A stretch of DNA of 64,000 nucleotides from NCBI RefSeq assembly GCF_014697585.1, contig NZ_JACJSB010000004.1, forward strand, positions 124,001-188,000. The letters are read 5' to 3'. Numbering within the stretch: position 1 is the stretch's first letter; every line of letters starts with the position of its first letter. Below the pieces are notes generated by a model. That model made no database searches and was not told where the DNA came from. It worked only from the letters and a program-made list of their open reading frames with translations. A program made the translations under genes and the position numbers. Origin of the DNA: Dolichospermum sp. FACHB-1091 (GTDB lineage Bacteria > Cyanobacteriota > Cyanobacteriia > Cyanobacteriales > Nostocaceae). Shown here in pieces: positions 52,805 to 60,510 of this stretch.

Positions 52805-53323
52805 TTTTTAACCCTTTTAGTGACAATTACGGTTTGATAGGATTTAATTATTTTAATATGTTTCACCCCAACGCGCAAATAAACAAAGATATGTAGGTTG
52901 GGTTGAAGCATGAAACCCAACATGAGCATATATGTTTCACCCCAAAGCGCAAATAAACAAAGATTTGTAGGTTGGGTTAAAGCATGAAACCCAACATGAG
53001 CAGATTTGTAGGTTGGGTTGAAGCATGAAACCCAACATGAGCAGATTTGTAGGTTGGGTTGAAGCATGAAACCCAACATGAGCAGATATGTTTCACCCCA
53101 AAGCGCAAATAAACAAAGATTTGTAGGTTGGGTTGAAGCATGAAACCCAACATGAGCATATATGTTTCACCCCAAAGCGCAAATAAACAAAGATTTGTAG
53201 GTTGGGTTGAATAATTTTTGCAATCATCTGGGATATTGGGATATAGTGATATTTTGGTTTTGAGGGTTTGAAACGGAATTACTTGCTCCTGAAAATTAGA
53301 AGTGAATGCGTGAGGACAAATTG
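52805..53323. other. Gap filled by compound minisatellite
   Basis: About 520 bp with no gene. Most of it is the A/B repeat array described next. The right end carries the leader of a UPF0175 antitoxin gene (AATTAGAAGTGAATGCGTGA). Confidence 0.75.
52857..53213. repeat. Compound minisatellite of two alternating units
   Basis: Unit A (~41 bp) is a hairpin GTAGGTTGGGTTGAAGCATG-AAACCCAACATGAGCA. Unit B (~33 bp) is ATATGTTTCACCCCAAAGCG-CAAATAAACAAAG. The order is B-A-B-A-A-A-B-A-B-A(partial). Units are nearly identical. A second, shorter A-A-B run lies at 53772-53885. Not a CRISPR: there are no unique spacers and the units vary in order. Confidence 0.9.
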
Positions 53324-53575
53324 ATGCAAATTACTCTAAACCTACCTGATAACCTCAGTAAAACTGAAACTTTTAACCAGAGTGAATGGCTCCGGGAAAT
53401 AGCCATTGCCTTATTCCAGCAGCAGCGGATTTCCCTCAGCCGTGCCAGCAAAATTGCCGGAATAGACATAATGAACTTTCAAAAGCTGCTGGCGGACCGG
53501 AATATTTGCGTCCATTATGATGTGGAAGACCTGGGGCAGGATGTTCAACACCTGCGGAGTCGGGGCTGGCTATGA
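53324..53575 (+). CDS. UPF0175 antitoxin, intact copy
   Basis: An 83-residue UPF0175 protein with the complete HTH (ISLSRASKIAGIDIMNFQKL). AGGACAAATTG precedes the ATG. It is about 95% identical to the copies at 47112 and (partly) 38171. Its toxin partner survives only as a 19-codon stub, so it is an orphan antitoxin or regulator. Confidence 0.85.
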   Translation: MQITLNLPDNLSKTETFNQSEWLREIAIALFQQQRISLSRASKIAGIDIMNFQKLLADRNICVHYDVEDLGQDVQHLRSRGWL

Positions 53576-53628
53576 TTGTCGTCAGTGATACTTCTGCTCT
53601 CTCAAATCTTGCCCTTAGCGTATTTTAG
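53572..53628 (+). pseudogene. DUF3368 toxin stub
   Basis: MIVVSDTSALSNLAL matches the intact toxin start, then SVF-stop. The deletion differs from the one at 47342, yet both are followed within ~85 bp by the same ACCGTTATACCAAAGCGATC sequence. ATG overlaps the antitoxin stop. Confidence 0.85.
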
Positions 53629-54039
53629 TTCTTTCTCAAGAATCTTAAGAGGATGACTAGAGACAGTCTGACTAAATAAGATTATATGCCACTGCACAAT
53701 TTTACCGTTATACCAAAGCGATCGCACCATTAATATGTTATAATATGTTATGATTTAAAGTCGCAATAGATTTGTAGGTTGGGTTGAAGCATGAAACCCA
53801 ACATGAGCAGATTTGTAGGTTGGGTTAAAGCATGAAACCCAACATGAGCATATATGTTTCACCCCAAAGCGCAAATAAACAAAGATTTGTAAGTTGGGTT
53901 TCACTTCGTTTTACCCAACCTACAACCTGATTTTTCATTAAATTTTATGGCATAATACAGCAGTTACCGCTATTATGAAGTATAGATATTAATAATAAAA
54001 CTCTTGTGGTGCGGGCATCTTGCCCGCATAATATTTACC
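53629..54039. repeat. Intergenic region with A/B repeats shared with 47.6 kb
   Basis: About 410 bp without genes. 53702-53830 duplicates 47578-47690 (ATATGTTATAATATGTTATG and the GTAGGTTGGGTT hairpin). A second small A-A-B run and an inverted AAGTTGGGTTTCACTTCG-TTTTACCCAACCT hairpin (53890-53932) follow. Confidence 0.75.
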
Positions 54040-54651
54040 TCACTCAAAGCTACTTGCTGTATCATCTAATTTAAGTTTTAAATCTGGAAATAGAGGAGAA
54101 AAAATACTATCTCCTAAACGATATTTTTCTTGTTGATATACTCCATTAATTAATTGACAAATTGTTAACGTCGGTTGTTTGGGGTTGCCAATAAATTGCA
54201 TTCCACCTAATGCCCAAAAGTCTATTATCCAATATTCTGGTATTTCTAAAAAGGCATATTCTTCTATTTTTCTAGCATAATCATCTTGCCAATTTGTGCT
54301 GACAACTTCCGCAACTAATTTAATAGTATTACCATAACAAATTATTGGCTCTTTTTGCCAAAGTGGTTCTTGATTAAGTTTGATTTTATCTAAAACTATC
54401 ACATCTGGACGCAGTGCTGTAGCTGACGCAGCAGGGGGTTTAATTAAGCAGGTTTTGGGAATTAACCAGTTTAATTTATTATCAATAATCTCAGTGTAAA
54501 TTCTGCCGGCAATATTTCCCGCAACTTCTTCATGGGGTCCTGTGGGTTCGATGTCTCTGAGTTCTCCGTCAATTAGTTCATAGCGGGTATTGTCCCCATA
54601 TTCAATTAAAAATTGCTCAAAGGTGAGGGTTTTTACTGGGGTATAGGTCAT
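54040..54651 (-). CDS. Uma2-family (DUF820) endonuclease-like protein
   Basis: A 203-residue Uma2 protein, a PD-(D/E)xK-fold family expanded in cyanobacteria. Motifs: LTFEQFLIEYGDNTRYELIDGEL, GRIYTEI, RPDVIVLD (active-site Asp), LVAEVVSTNWQDDYARKIEEYAFLEIPEYWIID (Glu-x-Val and helix). Biological role is unclear. It lies between hsdS and hsdR on the same strand, ~120 bp after hsdS. Confidence 0.85.
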   Translation of the reverse strand: MTYTPVKTLTFEQFLIEYGDNTRYELIDGELRDIEPTGPHEEVAGNIAGRIYTEIIDNKLNWLIPKTCLIKPPAASATALRPDVIVLDKIKLNQEPLWQKEPIICYGNTIKLVAEVVSTNWQDDYARKIEEYAFLEIPEYWIIDFWALGGMQFIGNPKQPTLTICQLINGVYQQEKYRLGDSIFSPLFPDLKLKLDDTASSFE

Positions 54652-54770
54652 AGGTTTATATTGTTTCTGATGTTGGTTTTATGTTCACGAATTTTTAAGC
54701 TCTATTCAATATTACCAATTTTATAGGGTCTTGGTTTCCCGTCAAGTCGCAAAGGAAGATCCTATAATTA

Positions 54771-56030
54771 TCAATTGTCAATTATTCTTGTTTTTCCTGT
54801 TAACAATTCTTGCATCATTCCCTGTTTTATGGTTTTATATTTGTCGCGTTTTTTTTCTAATGCTTCTATTTCTTTGTCTATGTCGCTGAGTATTTCAGCT
54901 ATGGCTTTTTGTTCTTCTATAGTTGGAGGTAAAAGAATTTCAACGTTTTTTAAATTTGTTTTAGAAATGCCATATACTGATATACCTGTTGCAATTTTTT
55001 GAAAAGATTGTTTAACATATTGCATTGAAGTGATGAATGCTTTAAATCCATCAGCGATAACTTGTTTATCTGCTCTTAAAAGTAATGTATGTAAACCAGC
55101 TACTATTTCTTTATCTTGAATGTTTTTAATTTCAATACTAACTCCTAAACCTTCATAATCTTCAGAAGCATCTGCTATAATTAAGTCTCCATCTTTTAAA
55201 GTTGGAAGTCCTTTAACTTTTTCTTTGTTTATTAAAGGAATATTATCTTTATCACAATCTAAAACAAGATTCCATTGTGTATGAATATCTCCATAATGGA
55301 TATAACCAACATTTCCGTATTCTGATAAGTCACTTCTTGAATTATTTCCTGTAGAAAGAAAATCAAAACATTCTCTAAAAGTCTTCACTTCCCATTTACC
55401 GCTAAAACCAGGTAAACGCTTCTTACCCGTGAGGAGTTCCTGCATTGTCCCCTGTTTAAGGTTACGCTTTTTCGTGATCAGTTGATCTATAGCTGTAATT
55501 AGGTTATCTACATCACTCAGTGCATGAGCGATCGCTTTTTGTTCAGCAAGCAGAGGAAGGGGAATATAATAGTTTTTGATAACATTCCAATCAGTTCTAG
55601 GCATATGTGTACCATACGCCATACTTGCAGTTTCTATAAAGTTATCAGTTTGAATACAAAAATATACATATTTAGGTAGTAGAATATCTGGAATTACAAC
55701 AAAAGGCCAAATTTCAGTTGAACAAACACCATTTGTACTAGCAAACCAGTATTTTCTTAAATATGCGCGTAATTTACCAAATAGAATATCATTTTTATAA
55801 AAGACGTTTTTGATTGATGATTTATTAGTAGTTTCAGTATAACCGAGTAATATACCATTACCTTGATTTATATGTTCTAATTCAATACAAAACGGCTGTG
55901 ATAATACCTTTTTAGGATCAATTTTTTGTTTACGAATAGCTACTATTTCTCCCAATTTCTTCACCTCCCAATCATCAGGAATAACCCCCACCTCAGTAAC
56001 CTTATAACCATCCTTAATATTAATTTCCAT
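54771..56030 (-). CDS. hsdS: Type I restriction enzyme, specificity (S) subunit
   Basis: A 419-residue HsdS with two target-recognition domains (~20-150 and ~225-360), each followed by a conserved helix: LPLLAEQKAIAHALSDVDNL and LPPTIEEQKAIAEILSDIDKEI, then a repeated LKQGTMQELLTGK / IKQGMMQELLTGK. The repeats give the two-fold symmetry needed for binding a bipartite DNA site. I start at the ATG giving MEINIKDGYKVTEVG, not the TTG two codons upstream. A duplicated copy of the end of hsdM precedes it, with TAATG overlap. Confidence 0.92.
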   Translation of the reverse strand: MEINIKDGYKVTEVGVIPDDWEVKKLGEIVAIRKQKIDPKKVLSQPFCIELEHINQGNGILLGYTETTNKSSIKNVFYKNDILFGKLRAYLRKYWFASTNGVCSTEIWPFVVIPDILLPKYVYFCIQTDNFIETASMAYGTHMPRTDWNVIKNYYIPLPLLAEQKAIAHALSDVDNLITAIDQLITKKRNLKQGTMQELLTGKKRLPGFSGKWEVKTFRECFDFLSTGNNSRSDLSEYGNVGYIHYGDIHTQWNLVLDCDKDNIPLINKEKVKGLPTLKDGDLIIADASEDYEGLGVSIEIKNIQDKEIVAGLHTLLLRADKQVIADGFKAFITSMQYVKQSFQKIATGISVYGISKTNLKNVEILLPPTIEEQKAIAEILSDIDKEIEALEKKRDKYKTIKQGMMQELLTGKTRIIDN

Positions 56031-56031
56031 T

Positions 56032-56155
56032 ACCAAACCATCCCCATATTTTGCAAATCTGTACGTCGTTTTAAACCTTTGTAGAGACGTTCCATGGAAC
56101 GTCTCTACCTTTACAAAAGATAACTATCACCAAACCATCCCCATATTTTGCAAAT
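56032..56155. repeat. 27-bp direct repeats flanking a palindromic insert between hsdM and hsdS
   Basis: ACCAAACCATCCCCATATTT-TGCAAAT occurs at 56032-56058 and 56129-56155. Between them (70 bp) lies the palindrome GTAGAGACGTTCCA / TGGAACGTCTCTAC at 56081-56108, also found at 27438. The right copy is the natural end of hsdM (QNMGMVW-stop). The left copy is a duplicate that ends TAATG at the hsdS start. Confidence 0.9.
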
Positions 56156-58538
56156 GTCCCTCAACCTTCTGAGTCAAAATCTCCACCTCAGAAGTCAACA
56201 CAGATAAAGGCAGATCATAACGTTCCCCTAACTCCTTAATCCTTTGCGTCAACCGTTGAGAAATCCGATCCATTTCCCCAATTATACCCTGTTTTAATGT
56301 CTTCATCCATTTATCATTAACCACCAGAATTTTCACCTCCTCCTCTGTTAAATGTTGATATTTTTTAAGCACCTGATTATGTAAAGATAGAGTCAGATCC
56401 TTAATTTTCTTACTCATTTCTGCCTCCGCTTCAATCAATTTTAAATAACTTTTTAACACCTTTAACTCATCTACATCTGCAAAAAGCGGATTTTTCTGAA
56501 TTTCCTTCATTCTGACATTAATACTAGTCTTAGTAATTTTCCCACTATCATTAGTCACTTCTGCTAATAAACCCTCTTCTCCACCATATTCCTCTTGCAT
56601 TTCTTCCTGTTGTCGGACTAGATCATCTTTCTGTATTTCCCACTGGGCAATTTTCCCCTGTTCTGTGAGAAAATAGCGGTTAATCATCAAATCTTCGGGA
56701 ATCAATTCACAGACATAATCTATAATAGCCCCCTTTTTATTGGTAATTTCCGTTAATTCCGCTTTCCAACCATCTTCAACTAAAATATAAACATCATCCT
56801 TCATTGTTTCTAACCAATAGGTCATCAAATGCTGATAAACATCATACTTATCAATCAGGTTTTTATCTGCAAATGCTGTTAACAAATCTTCCGATAAAGT
56901 GTAAATAATTTCCTTGGGTTTATCCCCTGGTTGAATAGCTGTTAATAACGGGGTGTGTTTATTTTCCCAAGTTTGAAAAACCTTGTCAATTTCTTGACTA
57001 TATTGGATAAATTCAGGATGATTAAAAATACAGGTTTTGACCTCGGAAACTGCAATTTTTAGCTGTACATATCCTGCTCTATTTGTTGCTGCAAATAAAT
57101 CTTGTTGTAGAGTTGGGTAAACCTGCCAATAATCTTGTAATGCTGCAATATCGCGCTTAGGTATGCCCCCTAATAAATGGGCTGCAATATCTTGAATATC
57201 TTCTTCTTCTTGAGAGTCAATATAACGGGGAATATTCAAATTATAATCATTGGCTGCAATTTCTGTAAAAAGCACCATCCGCGAGTATTTGGGAACTTCT
57301 AACTGTTTATTGAAAACATCTACTATTTTATGGATATCCTGTTCTCGCAGTCGGTTTTTATTGCCATCTTTAATATAAGCCTTACTTGCATCTATCATCA
57401 AAATACTTTGCCGATTTTCCGCGTTTTCTTTATCTATGACAATAATACAGGCCGGTATCCCCGTCCCATAAAATAAATTAGCAGGTAAGCCAATTATCCC
57501 TTTAATTATCCGTTTTTGCAGCAGATTTTTTCTAATATCTGCCTCCGCATTCCCCCGAAATAACACCCCGTGGGGTAAAATTATCGCTCCTTTACCATGA
57601 GGTTTTAAAGAAGCAACTAAATGTAATAAAAAGGCATAATCACCATTTTTAACTGGTGGAATTCCATAACCATCAAATCGGTTAAATTCATCTTTGTCTA
57701 ATTTAATGCCGTTACTCCAAGCTTTCACAGAAAAAGGAGGATTTGCAACTGCAAAATCAAAGGTTTTTAAACCACTTTGATCATCTTTAAAATAGGGAGT
57801 TGATAAGGTATTATCTTGATAAATTTCCGCACTAGGATGTCCATGTAGAATCATATTCATCCGCGCTAATGCGTAGGTTGCGTTATCTATTTCTTGCCCG
57901 TAGATGCTGATTTTTACATCGGTTTCATCTGCTGCTTTTAATAATAATGAACCACTACCACAGGTAGGATCATAAATGCTTTGTTCTTGACTGGTTGCGG
58001 TGTTAATTCCTATGACTTTAGCAATAACGCGGGAAACTTCCCCAGGGGTGTAAAATTGTCCTTTGCTTTTACCTGACTGGGTGGCAAAATTCCGCATTAA
58101 ATACTCATAGGCATCACCTAATATATCATCTCCATCAGCGCGGTTTTTACTAAAGTTTAAAGCAGGGGTTTCAAAAATAGCTACCAGGTTAGAAAGCCTA
58201 TCTTGCATTTCCTTCCCTTTCCCCAATTTATCCCCATCATTAAAATCCGCATCATTAAAGATGTTACCTAAGTCATTAGCTGTGGCTAGATTCTGGATGA
58301 TTTCATTGATTTTCGCCCCTATATCCGGTTTTCCTTTTAAATTGACAATATCCTGAAAACTCCCACCTTCAGGGACTTCTAAGGTGGCATCTTCTACACC
58401 TGCATAGCGATCGGAAATGTACTTAACAAATAATAAAACTAATACATAATTTTTATACTGAGAAGCATCCATACCTCCCCGCAATTCGTCGCAACTTTTC
58501 CATAAAGAACTGTAAAGTTCACTTTTCTTAATTGCCAT
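56127..58538 (-). CDS. hsdM: Type I restriction enzyme, methyltransferase (M) subunit
   Basis: An 803-residue HsdM. The N-terminal HsdM_N domain is SSLWKSCDELRGGMDASQYK, the SAM-binding motif DPTCGSGSLLLK and the catalytic NPPF (ANPPFSVKAW) identify an N6-adenine methylase. It is about 300 residues longer than E. coli HsdM; the extra C-terminal half is helical and acidic (MQEEYGGEEGLLAEVTNDSG) and resembles long cyanobacterial/other HsdM forms. It is first in the hsdM-hsdS order. The stop is TGA, and a palindromic insert now separates it from hsdS. Confidence 0.94.
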   Translation of the reverse strand: MAIKKSELYSSLWKSCDELRGGMDASQYKNYVLVLLFVKYISDRYAGVEDATLEVPEGGSFQDIVNLKGKPDIGAKINEIIQNLATANDLGNIFNDADFNDGDKLGKGKEMQDRLSNLVAIFETPALNFSKNRADGDDILGDAYEYLMRNFATQSGKSKGQFYTPGEVSRVIAKVIGINTATSQEQSIYDPTCGSGSLLLKAADETDVKISIYGQEIDNATYALARMNMILHGHPSAEIYQDNTLSTPYFKDDQSGLKTFDFAVANPPFSVKAWSNGIKLDKDEFNRFDGYGIPPVKNGDYAFLLHLVASLKPHGKGAIILPHGVLFRGNAEADIRKNLLQKRIIKGIIGLPANLFYGTGIPACIIVIDKENAENRQSILMIDASKAYIKDGNKNRLREQDIHKIVDVFNKQLEVPKYSRMVLFTEIAANDYNLNIPRYIDSQEEEDIQDIAAHLLGGIPKRDIAALQDYWQVYPTLQQDLFAATNRAGYVQLKIAVSEVKTCIFNHPEFIQYSQEIDKVFQTWENKHTPLLTAIQPGDKPKEIIYTLSEDLLTAFADKNLIDKYDVYQHLMTYWLETMKDDVYILVEDGWKAELTEITNKKGAIIDYVCELIPEDLMINRYFLTEQGKIAQWEIQKDDLVRQQEEMQEEYGGEEGLLAEVTNDSGKITKTSINVRMKEIQKNPLFADVDELKVLKSYLKLIEAEAEMSKKIKDLTLSLHNQVLKKYQHLTEEEVKILVVNDKWMKTLKQGIIGEMDRISQRLTQRIKELGERYDLPLSVLTSEVEILTQKVEGHLQNMGMVW

Positions 58539-59153
58539 TTTGTGTAGTAGCCTCAGAACCCTGATTTTTTCAATTCAATTATTTTCATTAATGTCTTAAC
58601 TTATCATAAAAGTCCGGGATCTTATGATCATCCTTCCTTATCTGCGTTTATCTGCGTTTATTTGCGTTCAATTATTGATCACAATTTTTCCCTCCTGTTG
58701 TTAAGGAGAGGGTTAGGGTGGGGTCAAAACTGGTTTGGTGATCTCTATTTTGGCATTTTGGCGATACTTTGTTAACAACTGTCTATTTTGAGATAGGACA
58801 AATGGGGAAAGATTAGCTAAAATGTAAAAACAATCGGTAAAACAGTTACAATTTATAGTTTTGAGATACAGCACTTCCCGATGTTATGAGGTACAAGAAC
58901 CCCACCCCCAAACCCCTCCAATATCAAAAGTTTATCCTTTTCTTCCCCCCGCTGCGGGGGGATTGAGGGGGGTGCAAATGAAGTACCTCATAAAAGCGGA
59001 AATCCCTGTAGTTGTAAGTTGGTGCTGTCCGATGATAGAATCACCACAGCAACAGGTAACAGGGAGCAGACAACTAACAAGTGACAACTGACAAATTTCT
59101 GTTAAAAATAGTGATATACATAAACTGGATTAAAGATCAGGACTAGGTATATA
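58539..59153. other. Repeat-bearing gap upstream of hsdM and the PRC-barrel gene
   Basis: About 615 bp. It holds a half CCCCGACTT element (AAAGTCCGGGATCTT, 58610), 11-bp TATCTGCGTTT tandem repeats (58638-58668; the reverse form is at 6782-6812), MITE copy 2 and a CAACTGACAAA-type repeat near 59085. The divergent promoters must lie here. No gene is seen. Confidence 0.6.
58867..59010. mobile_element. 144-bp MITE, copy 2
   Basis: Same length and ends as the element at 22197 (TACAGCACTTCCCGATGTTA ... AAGCGGAAATCCCTGTA), with about eight base differences. The inner core has C-runs then G-runs (CCCCCCGCTGCGGGGGG) that fold on themselves. It has no coding capacity of its own. Confidence 0.82.
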
Positions 59154-60143
59154 ATGACCTCAGAGCAAGTAATTAGACGTTCGGATATATTAAACACTCA
59201 GGTAATTACCCGCGACAACGGTAAGCGGTTAGGTATCGTGAGTCAAGTTTGGGTTGATGTAGATCAAAGAGAGGTTGTGGCGCTTAGTTTGCGAGACAGC
59301 CTTATTTCTATTTCTAGTCTCCCTCGCAATATGTATCTTAACACCATTAACCAAATCGGTGATGTCATCTTAGTTGATAATGAGGATGTTATCGAAGATG
59401 TGGAAATAGAGATTCTCAGTAACCTCATGAACTGGGAAGTTATCACAGAAACAGGTGAAGTTTTAGGCAAGGTACGGGGCTTTAAATTTAATGGCGAAAC
59501 AGGTAAAATATACACTATAGTCATTGCTGCTTTGGGATTACCCCAAATTCCTGACCAGTTTTTAAGTACCTACGAACTTTCCATAGATGAAGTTGTCAGC
59601 ACTGGACCGAGTCGCTTGATTGTGTTTGAAGGTGCTGAAGAAAGGGTTAACCAGTTAACTGTAGGCGTTTTAGAACGGCTAGGTATTGGTAAAGCCCCCT
59701 GGGAAAGGGACGCAGAAGAAGAATTTGGTTATACCCCTCCTCGGGCGGTTGCACCGAGTAATCAATTACCCAGCGGTGTTCCTCTGGAAGCACCTCGGCC
59801 CAAGGTGCGTATTCCTGAACCCGTAGCCAAAGAAGAGGAATGGACAGAAGACTACGTAGAGGAAGAAAGGCCTCAGCGTCAAGTTATGAAAGCCCGTTCC
59901 TATGAGTCAATTCGGTATGAGGAGGAGGAAGAAGATAACTGGAGTGACGCGACGGTTAGGGACAGTTATCAAGAAGCACCCAGATACGAGGCCAAACCTA
60001 CTAAAAAGACCTACGCTGACCAGTATGATGACTATGATGATGATTTAGATGGTGATGCTTGGGATGATGCACCAAAGCCCGTAAATATCCCGAAAAAGGT
60101 CAAGGAACGACAGGTGGAATACGAAGAAGAAGGCGGATATTAA
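59154..60143 (+). CDS. PRC-barrel domain protein with acidic disordered tail
   Basis: A 329-residue protein with two PRC-barrel-like domains in the first ~175 residues (SDILNTQVITRDNGKRLGIV; MNWEVITETGEVLGKVRGFK). After ~residue 185 the chain becomes a low-complexity Pro/Glu/Asp/Tyr-rich tail (YDDYDDDLDGDAWDD) expected to be disordered. It is conserved in cyanobacteria, with an adaptor or RNA/photosystem-assembly role by analogy to other PRC-barrel proteins. It is a single gene with a clear terminator. Confidence 0.85.
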   Translation: MTSEQVIRRSDILNTQVITRDNGKRLGIVSQVWVDVDQREVVALSLRDSLISISSLPRNMYLNTINQIGDVILVDNEDVIEDVEIEILSNLMNWEVITETGEVLGKVRGFKFNGETGKIYTIVIAALGLPQIPDQFLSTYELSIDEVVSTGPSRLIVFEGAEERVNQLTVGVLERLGIGKAPWERDAEEEFGYTPPRAVAPSNQLPSGVPLEAPRPKVRIPEPVAKEEEWTEDYVEEERPQRQVMKARSYESIRYEEEEEDNWSDATVRDSYQEAPRYEAKPTKKTYADQYDDYDDDLDGDAWDDAPKPVNIPKKVKERQVEYEEEGGY

Positions 60144-60151
60144 GTTTTGTA

Positions 60152-60188
60152 AACCCCCTGATACTGGTAGTCAAGGGGGTTATTTTTT
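60152..60188 (+). terminator. Rho-independent terminator of the PRC-barrel gene
   Basis: Stem AACCCCCT / AGGGGGTT with a 14-base loop followed by ATTTTTTG, 8 bp after the stop codon. This is the clearest intrinsic terminator in the window. Confidence 0.85.
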
Positions 60189-60263
60189 GTATCGGTTTGT
60201 TTCCGTCAAGGTGCATTTTTCTTTGTCGAATTTGGAAAATTGAGGATATCCAAACATTTAAAA

Positions 60264-60461
60264 CTGTTCCCTGTTAAGAGTTCCCTGTTCCCTGTTAAGA
60301 GTTCCCTGTTCCCTGTTAAGAGTTCCCTGTTCCCTGTTAAGAGTTCCCTGTTAAGAGTTCCCTGTTAAGAGTTCCCTGTTAAGAGTTCCCTGTTAAGAGT
60401 TCCCTGTTCCCTGTTCCCTGTCACCTGTTCCCTGTTAAGAGTTCCCTGTTCCCTGTTCCCT
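60264..60461. repeat. GTTCCCT/GTTAAGA minisatellite
   Basis: About 200 bp built from two 7-bp units, GTTCCCT and GTTAAGA, in varying order (period 14 or 21). Such TTCCCTG arrays are common in Nostocales intergenic DNA. It lies between the PRC-barrel gene and the convergent nuclease-TPR gene. Confidence 0.92.
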
Positions 60462-60510
60462 ACTCTCACAGACAACTTATTCAGCAAGCCCTACTTGTAG
60501 TTACTTATGG

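Noticed and set aside
52801-53159. Minus-strand open frames within the A/B minisatellite (LMLGFMLQPNL repeats)
   Set aside because: They are translations of repeat DNA, overlap one another and have no start signals.
52857-53213. Regular repeats that resemble a CRISPR array
   Set aside because: Both units are repeated sequences; there are no unique spacers, no leader and no cas genes.
59026-59075. Short stretch (CCGATGATAGAATCA...CACAGC) similar to the 3' end of smc (RPMIESAQ)
   Set aside because: Only 15 consecutive bases match exactly, which is expected by chance in a 64-kb window compared with itself. The flanks diverge, so I do not call an smc fragment.
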